A program made the position numbers and the translations under genes. A DNA stretch of 64,000 bases, taken from positions 3,534,001-3,598,000 of the forward strand of contig NZ_JAUSQU010000001.1 in the NCBI RefSeq assembly GCF_030811455.1, in the 5' to 3' direction. Position 1 is the first letter of the stretch. Each line of letters starts with the position of its first letter. Positions 56,401-64,000 of this stretch are shown piece by piece. The stretch comes from Streptosporangium lutulentum. GTDB lineage: Bacteria; Actinomycetota; Actinomycetes; Streptosporangiales; Streptosporangiaceae. The notes below the pieces were generated by a model. It searched no databases. It saw only the letters and a program-made list of their open reading frames with translations, and was not told where the DNA came from.

Positions 56401-56926
56401 TGTCGTGGCCGGCGATCGGGCTCTGCACGAGGTCGCCCTCGTGGACGCCGATGCCCTGAGCCGCGCCGGAGTTGTTGATGTCGAAGAAGTCCCCGTTGAC
56501 GGCGGCGACGGCGCGGGCCCTTCCCGCCGGCACGGACAGCGGCTCGTCCTTCGAGACCTCGCCGGAGTACAGGTAGCCGGCGCTCGCGCCGCCCGTGAGA
56601 TCGGCGGAGATCGTGTCGGCACGCAACCAGCCGGCGCTGTCGTAGCGGTCGAAGGAGGTGAGGGTGATGCCCGGCGCGACCGGCCGGGTCCTCTTCGCCG
56701 TCTCCAGCCGCCCGGTGGGCGGGGCGACGAGCAGCGTGGAGCGGGCGGGCTGGGACGACGCCGGCGGCGCGTCCTCCGCGAGGGTCTGCTGGGGCGGCGG
56801 GTCGGCCTGTACGGGCCCGGCCGCGCCGAACGTGAGTGTGAGGGCGAGCACGGCGGTGGCCGCGAGGCGGAGACGGTGGTGTGGGGGCACCCCCGAACCC
56901 AATCGCGTAATGGTTACAAGTTTCAA
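53471..56926 (-). CDS. Secreted phosphodiester glycosidase / metallophosphoesterase fusion
   Basis: 1,151 residues. Signal peptide within about 1-41 (LRLAATAVLALTLTFGAAG). Residues 80-420: NAGPA-type phosphodiester glycosidase domain (AVNGDFFDINNSGAAQGIGV; HPRTAVGFSADGRRMYLLTV; ALNLDGGGSSTM). Middle 430-760: Ig-like and carbohydrate-binding-like modules. Residues 775-1050: calcineurin-like phosphoesterase (MSDAQF, INGDLVDE, PGNHEV, VLFHVPPRD, GAHVGTFHASR). The C-terminal ~100 residues are an Ig-like domain. Both enzymes attack phosphodiester or phosphoester links, so cell-wall or teichoic polymers are likely substrates. The TTG start at 56926 is uncertain; GTG 56890 is possible. Confidence 0.85.
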   Translation of the reverse strand: MKLVTITRLGSGVPPHHRLRLAATAVLALTLTFGAAGPVQADPPPQQTLAEDAPPASSQPARSTLLVAPPTGRLETAKRTRPVAPGITLTSFDRYDSAGWLRADTISADLTGGASAGYLYSGEVSKDEPLSVPAGRARAVAAVNGDFFDINNSGAAQGIGVHEGDLVQSPIAGHDNAVAITADGVGRVLRMYFDGTASPEGGAPITLTQFNQLIQDDGVGLFTPLWGSYGRARAVEGSDAVTEVELRNGAVTEVRASAGSGPIPAGTTILLGRDAGAAALAALKTGDRVEVRYQPKSSDGRTVEVAVGGSQVLVKDGVVQTSADNTAHPRTAVGFSADGRRMYLLTVDGRQADSRGVTLTELGAMMAELGAHDALNLDGGGSSTMLAREPGSAEAQIENSPSDGGERHVPNGLALYAPAGSGRLKGFWVETASDPARAPGAGPVSGGRPDRVFPGFTRELTAAGHDETYGPAAGTPSWRVSKAVHGLVDRGTFRALLPGQTTVTASRDGKKGEIDLTVLQPLARVGATADLVGLAGANATGTFGVVGYDRNGNSAPIEPADVRLDYDRELLDVVASEHGFFTVKAKKEVGSGLVTLRAGGFSTAVPVTIGYESVPVADFEDAGSWTFAAARATGSLSATPGQSGGGLKLAYDFTQSTATRAAYASPPQQVVVPGQPQAFGMWIHSTGKGEWPSLEFYDAQGQSQILRGPYLTWTGWRFVEFTVPPGTNHPLRLRRFYVAETKADQKYTNEIVVDGLVARVPPSLTAPVAPRTADPVVRTGAEVAAMPWRFAVMSDAQFVARNPDSDLVAAARRTLREIKAARPDFLLINGDLVDEASPEDFALARRILDEELHGELPVHYLPGNHEVMGGKIDNFRSVFGDTYGSFDHRGTRFVTLDTSRLNLGGGGFEQVAMLRERLDAAAKDPSIGSVAVLFHVPPRDPTPGKASQLGDRKEAALVEGWLADFQRTTGKGAAYIGAHVGTFHASRIDAVPYFVNGNAGKNPATAADDGGFTGWSLWGVDPVSEQEAAHVRRNWFADAPAWIGTQVRPHVDELTLTAPASVEIGRPGHVAASLSQGTRTVPVAYPASADWSGSPNLHIGTRAGAKSRHVAVLDPATGTLTALRAGQVVVAVTVNGVTRRSTVTLSARAAA

Positions 56927-57431
56927 GACCCAGAGATGTCTTAAAAGAAAATTTCAGACTTTCGGGGTCCCCGGGACGCCGCGGGCGGAGCCCGCGGTCC
57001 GGCGCCCGCCGTCGTCGCGATCGAATACGCCGGGGCGGACCGGCCGGGCGATTCGCCGGCCGTCCGGCGCTCGCGGGCGGGCGGTGCGAAGGCGCTGATC
57101 AGCGTCCACCGGACGTCGAGGGCCCACAACTCGCCCGCTGTCCTAAATCGGCCATCACTGCACTGATCAGGCACGTCAGGTAAATCACTCAACTAATGCC
57201 AAACAGTGAATTCAATATTGTTTACCAAAACATTGACGAAGAGGGGCGGATGGAGTCAAATGCGGATCAGTCCCACCAGTACTGGCGAGCCTCTCCGCCC
57301 CAATTTCCGTCAACGCCAGCGCGCGGCGTTCGCGGATTTCACGGCGAGTTCTCGCGTCCAGAAGGTTCGACGGGTCACGACCGCCCTCCAAAAGAGTTCG
57401 TGGTCCCGTCGCCCAGCAGAAGGAGTACCGC
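56927..57431. other. Divergent promoter region, glycosidase / M4 protease
   Basis: 505 nt. Near the glycosidase it is AT-rich, followed by a GC-rich block with a CCGCGGGC/GCCCGCGG hairpin (56979-56997). Around 57170-57250 it is AT-rich again (CAATATTGTTTACCAAAAC) and is the best promoter candidate for the protease. No convincing gene: the one open frame here (57196-57435) lacks a ribosome binding site. Confidence 0.35.
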
Positions 57432-59828
57432 GTGAAACGCTCTGTTGCGTTTGCGCTAGTGGCCGCGGCGACCAGCGTGGTCGTGTCACTGTCCACCGCA
57501 TCGGCTGGAGCAGCGGGGCTGACCGCCCTGGCTCCTCCCGACACCCCCGCCCAGGCCGCCGACCGTATGGTCGAAGCCCAGCCCGCCGTCCTCAAGGCAT
57601 CGGCCAGGGACAAGTTCCTCCGCCACAGCGCCGTCGCGGGCAAGGGAGGGCTCAACTACGTCTCCTACACCCGCACCTATTCCGGCCTGCCGGTCTACGG
57701 CGGCGACTTCGTCGTCGTCACCAACCCCAGCGGCGGGGTGCTGAGCACGTCGATCGCCCAGAACGAGCCGTTGAACGTCAGCGTCCTCCCCAAGGTGCCG
57801 GTGGACAGGGCCGCGGAGATCGCCAAGGGCGAGGGCACCGAGGTCACCGAGGTCACCGCGCCGAAGCTGACGGTGATGGCCCAGGGCGCGGGACGGCTCG
57901 CCTACGAGGTCGTCGTGAACGGCACGGCTCAGGGTCGCGAGAGCAAGCTCCACGTCTTCGTCGACGCCCAGACCGGTGAGGTCGTCGAGAAGTGGGACGA
58001 GGTCCAGGACGGCCAGGGCTCCGGCTACTACAACGGTCCGGTCACCATCGGCACCACGCAGTCCGGCTCGACCTACTCCATGACCGACCCCGCCCGCCCG
58101 GGCGTCCGCTGCGGCGGTCAGGGCGGCACCGCCTACACCGGGCCCGACGACAGCTGGGGCAACGCCACGGGCACCAACCTGGAGACCGCCTGCGTGGACG
58201 CGCTCTACGCGGTGGGCAAGCAGTGGGACATGCTGAGCGCGTGGCTCGGCCGTAACGGCATCAACGGCACCGGCGGCGGCTTCCCCATCAGGGTCGGGCT
58301 CAACGACGCCAACGCCTTCTGGAACGGCAGCTACACCAACTTCGGCCGCTCGTCCGACAGCCAGCGACAGGCGACCCCGATGGATGTGGTGGCCCACGAG
58401 TTCGGCCACGCCATCTTCCAGACCACTCCCGGCGGTTCGGGCGGCAGCACCGAGAAGGGCGGGCTCAACGAGTCGACCGGTGACATCTTCGGCGCGCTGA
58501 CCGAGTTCTACGCCAACCAGCCGGCCCAGTACGACCCGCCGGACCTGAGCGTGGGCGAGGAGGTCAACCTGTCCGGCAACGGGCCGATCCGCTACATGCA
58601 CAGGCCGTCACAGGTCTCCGGTCACCCCGACTGCTACTCCTCCTCGGTGCCGAGCCTTGAGGTGCACCGCGGAGCGGGCGTGCAGAACCACTGGTTCTAC
58701 CTGCTCTCCCAGGGCACGAACCCGACCAACGGGCAGCCGGTCAGCCCCACCTGCAACGGCTCCACCGTCACCGGGATCGGCATCCAGAAGGCCGGCCAGA
58801 TCTTCATGGGCGCGCTGCAGCGCAAGACCACGACCTGGACCCACCAGCTCGTCCGCAGGGCCTCGCTGGAAGCCGCGATCCAGCTGTTCCCCGGCTCCTG
58901 TGCCGAGTTCAACGCGACCAAGGCGGCCTGGACCGCGGTGAGCGTTCCCGCCGCGTCGGGCGAGCCCGCCTCGTGCGCGTCGGGCAACGACTTCTCCCTG
59001 ACGCTCAACCCGACCTCGGCGAACGTGCAGCCCGGCCAGCAGGCCACCGCGACGGTCGGCACGCAGACCACCTCGGGAAGCGCCCAGAGCGTGTCGTTCT
59101 CGGCGTCCGGCCTGCCCTCGGGCGCGACCGCCTCCTTCAGCCCGGCCTCGGTGACCTCGGGCGGCTCCTCCACCCTGACGATCTCGGTCCCCGCGGGCAC
59201 GGCCTCCGGCTCCTACAGCGTGATCGTCACCGCTGACGGGTCCAGCGTCGACAGGACGGCCACGTTCACACTCACCGTCGGTGCGGCGAGCAACGTCGTC
59301 TTCAACGACACGTTCGAGACCGGCCTCGGCTGGACCACGAACGCGAGCGGCACCGACACCGCCACCTCCGGCGTGTGGGAGCGCGGCGACCCCGCGGCGA
59401 CCGCCTCGGGGACGGCCCTCCAGCTCGGCACCACCGTCAGCGGGACCAACGGGCTGGTGACCGGCCGCCTGGCCGGCACCGCCGCGGGTGACTACGACGT
59501 CGACGGCGGACTGACCAGCATCAGATCGCCCGAGATCGCCCTGCCCACCGGGACGCTGACACTCAATCTGTCCTGGTATCTCGCCCACCTCAACAACGCC
59601 TCCAGCGCCGACTACTTCCGGGTGCGCGTGCTGTCCGGCGCCACCAGCACCCAGGTCTTCCAGCAGCTGGGCGCGGCCTCCAACCGCGCCGGAGCCTGGC
59701 AGACCGCGACGGTCAACCTGTCGAGCTACGCCGGTCAGACCATCCGGCTCCTGATCGAGACCGCCGACGCCTCGACGGCCAGCCTCGTCGAGGCCGGAGT
59801 CGACAACGTGACGATCACCAGGTCCTGA
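57432..59828 (+). CDS. Secreted M4 (thermolysin-like) metalloprotease
   Basis: 798 residues from GTG 57432 (AAGGAG 8 nt upstream). Signal peptide 1-28, FTP/PepSY-type propeptide to about 200 (YVSYTRTYSGLPVYGGDFVV), catalytic domain about 205-520 with zinc site HEFGH (322-326) and downstream Glu in GLNESTGDIFGAL (about 347); active-site His in HRGAGVQNHWFYLL. An Ig-like repeat follows (about 525-615), then a C-terminal beta-sandwich domain (620-798) that may bind substrate or help secretion. An extracellular, calcium-stabilised protease by family. Confidence 0.92.
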   Translation: MKRSVAFALVAAATSVVVSLSTASAGAAGLTALAPPDTPAQAADRMVEAQPAVLKASARDKFLRHSAVAGKGGLNYVSYTRTYSGLPVYGGDFVVVTNPSGGVLSTSIAQNEPLNVSVLPKVPVDRAAEIAKGEGTEVTEVTAPKLTVMAQGAGRLAYEVVVNGTAQGRESKLHVFVDAQTGEVVEKWDEVQDGQGSGYYNGPVTIGTTQSGSTYSMTDPARPGVRCGGQGGTAYTGPDDSWGNATGTNLETACVDALYAVGKQWDMLSAWLGRNGINGTGGGFPIRVGLNDANAFWNGSYTNFGRSSDSQRQATPMDVVAHEFGHAIFQTTPGGSGGSTEKGGLNESTGDIFGALTEFYANQPAQYDPPDLSVGEEVNLSGNGPIRYMHRPSQVSGHPDCYSSSVPSLEVHRGAGVQNHWFYLLSQGTNPTNGQPVSPTCNGSTVTGIGIQKAGQIFMGALQRKTTTWTHQLVRRASLEAAIQLFPGSCAEFNATKAAWTAVSVPAASGEPASCASGNDFSLTLNPTSANVQPGQQATATVGTQTTSGSAQSVSFSASGLPSGATASFSPASVTSGGSSTLTISVPAGTASGSYSVIVTADGSSVDRTATFTLTVGAASNVVFNDTFETGLGWTTNASGTDTATSGVWERGDPAATASGTALQLGTTVSGTNGLVTGRLAGTAAGDYDVDGGLTSIRSPEIALPTGTLTLNLSWYLAHLNNASSADYFRVRVLSGATSTQVFQQLGAASNRAGAWQTATVNLSSYAGQTIRLLIETADASTASLVEAGVDNVTITRS

Positions 59829-59840
59829 TCCCCACCCCTC

Positions 59841-59873
59841 GCGGCCCCGGCTCCGTACAGGCGCCGGGGCCGC
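59841..59873. terminator. Terminator after the M4 protease gene
   Basis: GCGGCCCCGGC and GCCGGGGCCGC, 11-bp perfect stem with an 11-nt loop, starting 12 nt after the stop codon. Confidence 0.7.
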
Positions 59874-60110
59874 GTCATGCCCGGCCCACGGTGCCTCCCC
59901 ACCGTCTCACCGCTCCGACGCCAGATCCGGACACCGCCCAGCTCTTCCGGCATTTTCGTCATTACCAGCACATGTCCCGACCGACCCTTTGCCGTCATCG
60001 TCACGCTTCGTAGTCATTGGCGATTTAAGGTGATCACTGCAGGTAGGGAGAGATCCATCTCCTGCTCACCCCCCGGATGGATCCGTTCGATCATTCGGAA
60101 GGAAGAGACC

Positions 60111-60668
60111 TTGCGTAAGAGATTCGTCATGCTCACCTCGGCGAGCGCGGGTGCACTGATGCTCGCCCTCGCGGCACCCGCGATGGCCGCCCCCGAGGCC
60201 GACACCATTGTCACGTTCGACGTGACCGCGGGCAGCCTGGACATCACCGCCCCGGCAGGTCCGGTCGATCTCGGCGACGGCGCTCCGGGAAGCACGATCA
60301 CCAACCAGCTCGGCGTGGTGGCGGTCTCCGACACCCGCGGCGGGGCTACATCGGTCTGGGACGCAACGGTGTACTCGACGGCCTTCACCAACGGCGCGCT
60401 GACCATCCCCGTCGGCGCCGTGTCCTACTGGTCCGGAGACTCCCTCCCCGGATCGGAGACCGGCGGCGGCACCTTCACCCCGGGCCAGCCCACGACCGAC
60501 GACCAAGTCCCCCTGACCGGTACGGCGATCACCGCCATACCGGCCTTCTCCCACTCGGGAGGCACCGGCGGCAGCACGGCGTCATGGAACCCCACCCTGG
60601 TGGTCAGGGTCCCCATCACGGCACAGCTCGGCACCTACACGGGAACGGTGACACATCAGGTGGCATAA
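60111..60668 (+). CDS. Secreted WxL-like surface protein
   Basis: 185 residues from TTG 60111 (GGAAGGAAGAG upstream). Signal peptide ends near LAAPAMAAPE. The mature part is one beta-rich domain rich in Gly, Thr and Ser, with two Trp sites (TSVWDATVYS and ASWNPTLVVRVP) and the C-terminus LGTYTGTVTHQVA, resembling the WxL domain that binds peptidoglycan non-covalently. Directly followed by a DUF916-like gene, the classical WxL partner. Confidence 0.72.
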   Translation: MRKRFVMLTSASAGALMLALAAPAMAAPEADTIVTFDVTAGSLDITAPAGPVDLGDGAPGSTITNQLGVVAVSDTRGGATSVWDATVYSTAFTNGALTIPVGAVSYWSGDSLPGSETGGGTFTPGQPTTDDQVPLTGTAITAIPAFSHSGGTGGSTASWNPTLVVRVPITAQLGTYTGTVTHQVA

Positions 60669-60696
60669 CCGGATCGCTGGACGGTTCGCGCTGACA

Positions 60697-61740
60697 TTGC
60701 TGGTCGCGCTCTGCTCGATCGCGATCGGCACGCCTGTGAGCGCGAACCGGACCGCCGGGGAGGATTCCCGCGGCACGATCGGCATCCGGCTGCTCGAGGC
60801 GCCCGTCGCCCGCCGCGACGACCCGCGGGCGCTTATGTACATCGTCGACCATGTCTCTCCCGGCACCGTCATCAAGCGACGGCTGGAGGTTTCCAACACC
60901 ACCGACGAGCTGCAGCGCCTCGCCCTGTACCCGGCCGCCGCCGATATCGTGCACAACAGCTTCGGCATGGCGAGAGGTCACGCCCAGAACGAGCTGACGA
61001 GCTGGATGTCACTCGATCGGCCCTCGGTCGCCGTGCCGGCGGGCGGGAACGAGACCGCCCAAGTCACGATCAAGGTGCCGCCGACCGCCTCGCTCGGCGA
61101 ACGGTACGGCGTCGTCTGGGCACAGGCTGTCGCCAAGCCCGACGACGCTCACGGCGTGCGCGTCATCAGCCGGGTCGGCATCCGCGTCTACCTCAACATC
61201 GGGCTCGGGGGTGAACCGCCGTCGGACTTCCAGATCGAGAAGCTGACGCCCATGCGCGCCCCGGACGGCAGGCCGCAACTGTTGGCCACGGTCCGCAACA
61301 CCGGCGAGCGAACCCTGGACATGAGCGGGACGCTGTCGTTGTCAGACGGGCCCGGTGGCCTGCGTGCCGGGCCGTTCTCCGCCGACCTGGGCGTCACGCT
61401 GGCCCCCGACAACGCCGCACCGGTGACCGTGACATTGGACCAGCGGATGCCGGACGGCCCGTGGAAGGCGGAGCTGACCCTGACGAGCGGCATGGTGAAG
61501 CGGACGGTCACCGCCACCCTCACCTTCCCGCGATCCGGCATGGGCCTGGCCGTCTCGCCGGACTCGAACCTGCTGACCCTCCTGGGCGTCATCGGAGGGC
61601 TGGTCGTGCTCGTGGCCACCTTCGTCCTGGCCATCGGCCTTCGCCGGCGTCGCGCCCGTTCCGTTCAGAGCCGACAGTCGGCCGGCTCCTCCCCTGGCGG
61701 AAGCCGTGAGCCCGCGCCCCCGAATTTCGACGACCGGTAA
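60697..61740 (+). CDS. DUF916-like membrane-anchored protein (second copy)
   Basis: About 347 residues. Paralogue of the protein at 52371: MYIVDHVSPGTVIKRRLEVS, LGERYGVVWAQAV, GRPQLLATVRNTG and a membrane helix at about 295-317 followed by LRRRRARS. The start is uncertain: TTG 60697 gives a signal peptide with no basic n-region, while the in-frame codons just upstream (NRIAGRFALT) look like the missing part but offer no standard start codon. It lies 28 nt after its WxL-like partner. The basic, Ser/Pro-rich tail is cytosolic. Confidence 0.78.
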   Translation: MLVALCSIAIGTPVSANRTAGEDSRGTIGIRLLEAPVARRDDPRALMYIVDHVSPGTVIKRRLEVSNTTDELQRLALYPAAADIVHNSFGMARGHAQNELTSWMSLDRPSVAVPAGGNETAQVTIKVPPTASLGERYGVVWAQAVAKPDDAHGVRVISRVGIRVYLNIGLGGEPPSDFQIEKLTPMRAPDGRPQLLATVRNTGERTLDMSGTLSLSDGPGGLRAGPFSADLGVTLAPDNAAPVTVTLDQRMPDGPWKAELTLTSGMVKRTVTATLTFPRSGMGLAVSPDSNLLTLLGVIGGLVVLVATFVLAIGLRRRRARSVQSRQSAGSSPGGSREPAPPNFDDR

Positions 61741-61742
61741 CC

Positions 61743-61774
61743 TGCCCGCCCCGAGACCGGCCTCGGGGCGGGCA
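61743..61774. terminator. Terminator after the second DUF916-like gene
   Basis: TGCCCGCCCCGAG and CTCGGGGCGGGCA, 13-bp perfect stem with a 6-nt loop, 2 nt after the stop codon. Confidence 0.8.
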
Positions 61775-62153
61775 CAGACAGACGTCGGCCCGACGTGCGG
61801 AAAACGAGACCGGCCCGTATCGCAGCAGCTTTTTATTACCGACGAGCAGGGTTTCATTGAAATCACCGGCGATTGGTCTCACATTTTCAGCATGGCCGAT
61901 CAGTCCCCGCATGTCGGCGGGCTTCGGGAAGAGACCGGCCGCGAGCCGGCGGCGACGATGGTCACGGCGAGTCCATCGGAGAATGTCCGCCGTGCCGGGG
62001 AAGGCCGTATGCCGGAATCTCGCAGACCGGATATCCGTCTGATCCGCTGTAATCGCCAGGCTGGAACATTCGAGCCGTCAGTCTGACAAGAAACTGTCAG
62101 ACCATTCAATATACAACCCATTCCGATATGGATTTTCAGGCTACGCTTGGACC
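61775..62153. other. Promoter region of the rhamnulokinase gene
   Basis: 379 nt without a convincing gene. After a short AT-rich stretch near 61830-61870 it ends in an AT-rich leader (TTCAATATACAACCCATTCC) beside the perfect palindrome at 62081-62102. Confidence 0.4.
62081..62102. promoter_or_regulatory. GTCTGACA-N6-TGTCAGAC operator upstream of rhaB
   Basis: Perfect 8-bp arms, 52 nt before the rhaB start. A dimeric repressor site, probably for the (unseen) rhamnose regulator. I did not find the same sequence in front of rhaT. Confidence 0.6.
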
Positions 62154-63665
62154 GTGCCTGCCTATGTGGCCGTGGATCTCGGAGCTGAAAGCGGCCGGGT
62201 GCTGACCGGCGAATTCGATGGTGAACGGCTCTCGGTCAGGGAAGTGCACCGTTTCGCCAACCGGCCGGTCCGCATTCTCGACGATCTGCACTGGGATGTT
62301 CTCAGCCTCCTCGCGGAGACGCGCAGAGGAATCGCGCTGGCCGCCTCCCGGAGCCGGGTCACGAGCGTGGGCGTGGACGCGTGGGGCAACGACTTCGCGC
62401 TCCTCGACCGCGACCGGCGGCTTCTGGCCAACCCCCGCCACCACCGTGACCCCTACGCCTCGGGCCTGGTGGGCCTCGTCTCCTCCCAGGAGCACTACGA
62501 GGTGACCGGCGTCCAGCCCATGCCGACCAACACCGCCTGCCAGCTACTGGCACACGCCTCCTCCCCGCTGCTGGAGGTGGCCGACCACCTGGCGATGCTG
62601 CCCGATCTGTTCACGCTCTGGCTGAGCGGCGAGACGCTCACCGAGCGGACGATCGCGAGCACGAGCCAGCTGCTGGACGCCAGGACCGGCCGGTGGTCGA
62701 GCGGCCTCATCGCCCGGCTCGGCCTCCCCCGTCACCTCTTCACCGGCCAGGTCGTCGAGCCGGGTACGGTCGCCGGCCCGCTGCGCGGCGAGGGCTCCGG
62801 GGGTCCCGGGGGAATCGCAGTCGTCGCCGTGGCCGGTCACGACACCGCCTCCGCGGTGGCGGCGCTTCCCGTCTCCTCCGGCTCGGTCGGCTACATCTCC
62901 TGCGGCACGTGGTCACTGGCCGGGCTGGAGGTCGATCGGCCGATCACGACCCGGGAGGCCAGGCTCGCCGGTTTCACCAACGAGGGCGGCGTCATGGGAA
63001 CCGTGCGGTTCCTGCGCAACCTCAACGGCCTGTGGCTGCTCCAGGAGTGCCGCAGGGTGTGGGGCTCACGGACCTCGTACGCGGATCTGGTCGCCGACGC
63101 CGCCGCCGCGCCGCCCTTCGGGTCCCTGATCGACCCCGATCACCCGGCGTTCCTCCAGCCCGGTGACATGCCCGCCAGGATCGCGGCCTTCTGCCTTTCC
63201 ACCGGCCAGCCCCCGCCCGCGAACCGCGCCCAGACGGTGCGCTGCGTCCTGGAGAGCCTGGCGTGCTCCCACCGGTGGGCCCTGGAGCAGGCGGAGTTCC
63301 TCAGCGACCGCCGGGTGGAGGCCGTACACCTCGTGGGAGGCGGGGCCTCCAGCGACACGCTCTGCCGGCTCACCGCCGACTTCGGCGGGCGCCCCGTGCT
63401 CGCGGGGCCGGTGGAGGCGGTCGGGATCGGCAACCTGCTGATGCAGGTCATGGCCGACGGCCGCATCGGCTCCCTCACCGAGCTGCGCGAGGTCGCCCGC
63501 CGCTCGTTCCGGCCCCGGCTGTTCGTCCCCGACGACGGCCGCGAGCCGTACGAGATCGCCTACTCCCGGTTCCGGCAGCTGACCGGCATCAGGAGGTTCT
63601 GGAGCAAGGCCGCGCCCGCGAGGGGCACGGGCGAGGTGATCGCGGGGACGCTCCCCCGCCGGTGA
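62154..63665 (+). CDS. rhaB: L-rhamnulokinase
   Basis: 503 residues, GTG start. FGGY kinase: N-terminal phosphate loop VAVDLGAESGRVLTG, HRFANRPVRILDDLHWDV, and VGVDAWGNDFALLD (catalytic Asp); C-terminal ATP-site GGGASSDTLCRLTAD and a family-typical YISCGTWSLAGLE. Phosphorylates L-rhamnulose to L-rhamnulose 1-phosphate. It lies about 10 kb from the rhamnose importer/isomerase operon, on the opposite strand. No RhaD aldolase is in the window. Confidence 0.92.
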   Translation: MPAYVAVDLGAESGRVLTGEFDGERLSVREVHRFANRPVRILDDLHWDVLSLLAETRRGIALAASRSRVTSVGVDAWGNDFALLDRDRRLLANPRHHRDPYASGLVGLVSSQEHYEVTGVQPMPTNTACQLLAHASSPLLEVADHLAMLPDLFTLWLSGETLTERTIASTSQLLDARTGRWSSGLIARLGLPRHLFTGQVVEPGTVAGPLRGEGSGGPGGIAVVAVAGHDTASAVAALPVSSGSVGYISCGTWSLAGLEVDRPITTREARLAGFTNEGGVMGTVRFLRNLNGLWLLQECRRVWGSRTSYADLVADAAAAPPFGSLIDPDHPAFLQPGDMPARIAAFCLSTGQPPPANRAQTVRCVLESLACSHRWALEQAEFLSDRRVEAVHLVGGGASSDTLCRLTADFGGRPVLAGPVEAVGIGNLLMQVMADGRIGSLTELREVARRSFRPRLFVPDDGREPYEIAYSRFRQLTGIRRFWSKAAPARGTGEVIAGTLPRR

Positions 63666-63674
63666 GCGGGCCCG

Positions 63675-64000
63675 TCAGTGGGACTCGCGGGAAACCCGGT
63701 CCCCGCTGGAACCGACCAGGAAGTCGAGGTCGGCGCCCTGGCTGGCCTGCATCACGTGATCGATGTAAAGGCGCTCCCACCCCCGGGAGGGGGAGGCGAA
63801 ACCCGCCAGCATCGCCTCCGAGGGCCGCCGCCGTTGCAGGTCCTCCTGCGGGATGTCGAGATCCAGCCGCCTCGCCTCGACGTCCAGGACGATGGGGTCG
63901 CCGGTCTCGACCAGCGACAGCGGGCCGCCCGCCGCCGCCTCGGGCGTCACGTGCAGGACCACCGTGCCGTACGCGGTGCCGCTCATCCGGCCGTCGCAGA
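63675..64000 (-). CDS. IlvD/Edd-family dehydratase, C-terminal part
   Basis: The window cuts this gene; about 108 C-terminal residues are visible. CDGRMSGTAYGTVVLHVTPE is the family signature, where Ser, Gly and Thr contact the substrate carboxylate; GGPLSLVETGDPIVLDVEAR and the final GADLDFLVG follow. The family dehydrates dihydroxy acids or sugar acids. Next to rhaB it may act on a sugar acid, but a biosynthetic IlvD role is not excluded. Its start lies outside the window. Confidence 0.88.
   Translation of the reverse strand, partial: CDGRMSGTAYGTVVLHVTPEAAAGGPLSLVETGDPIVLDVEARRLDLDIPQEDLQRRRPSEAMLAGFASPSRGWERLYIDHVMQASQGADLDFLVGSSGDRVSRESH

Noticed and set aside
54740-56944. 734-codon plus-strand open frame opposite the glycosidase fusion
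   Set aside because: Antisense shadow; the opposite frame has a signal peptide and two recognisable enzyme domains.
57196-57435. 79-codon frame ending in a GTGA overlap with the M4 protease start
   Set aside because: The overlap looks like coupling, but there is no ribosome binding site and the composition drifts from AT-rich non-coding to Ser/Pro-rich; probably leader sequence.

Overview
The window is GC-rich DNA with dense third-position GC codon bias, frequent GTG and TTG starts, SARP regulators with NB-ARC and TPR regions, TetR/ArsR/XRE regulators and many secreted enzymes. This is typical of a filamentous actinomycete, and the gene families suggest Streptosporangiaceae (inference; no rRNA or marker gene is present). 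No tRNA, rRNA or CRISPR array was seen.

Region 1 (16-3756, minus strand) is a compact signalling cassette: a Crp/Fnr regulator, a class III nucleotide-cyclase-like protein, a 77-residue protein and a 630-residue protein with a degenerate P-loop. The C-terminus of the cyclase and the N-terminus of the P-loop protein share a short NNGxIxGxQ motif. That is the layout of amyloid-motif partner pairs in bacterial NLR/effector immunity, and it is the most unusual finding here. An AT-rich spacer and a decayed LacI regulator follow (about 3757-4379).

Region 2 (4526-11336, minus strand) looks like a biosynthetic cluster for a small disulfide-rich peptide: S26 signal peptidase, SARP regulator, a 62-residue peptide with six cysteines, MauE-like and TlpA/MauD-like redox proteins, and an ABC exporter. 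A direct heptamer repeat spaced 11 bp, as SARP regulators use, precedes the peptide gene.

Region 3 (11648-26711) holds an MFS/TetR pair with a perfect operator, a second SARP, a secreted amidase, a secreted S15 peptidase, a CopC/cupredoxin/membrane-protein copper group, an FBP-type zinc-finger protein and its neighbours, and TetR and ArsR regulators. Region 4 (26829-35176) holds an IS630 relic, small secreted and hypothetical proteins, a cobalt-type nitrile hydratase operon (beta, alpha, activator), and a catabolic-looking group of carotenoid oxygenase, cupin, PEP-hydrolase-like and Tm-1-like proteins beside a divergent VOC protein.

Region 5 (35177-44048) is rearranged. An intact IS630-type element has landed directly in front of the start codon of an XRE regulator, the neighbouring SDR gene has lost its catalytic segment, and a second XRE gene is truncated. 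A TetR/MFS pair, an intact SDR, and an epoxide hydrolase coupled to a small HTH protein complete it. Three TAGAAT/ATTCTA-type palindromes lie in regions 4 and 5.

Region 6 (44144-64000) is an L-rhamnose uptake and catabolism locus: ABC importer, mutarotase, isomerase and an AraA/FucI-like protein on the minus strand, and rhamnulokinase at 62154. Between them lies a block of secreted proteins: two DUF916-like membrane-anchored proteins, one with an intact WxL-like partner and one whose partner has collapsed to 30 codons, a large phosphodiester glycosidase/metallophosphoesterase fusion, and an M4 metalloprotease. The window ends inside an IlvD/Edd-family dehydratase.
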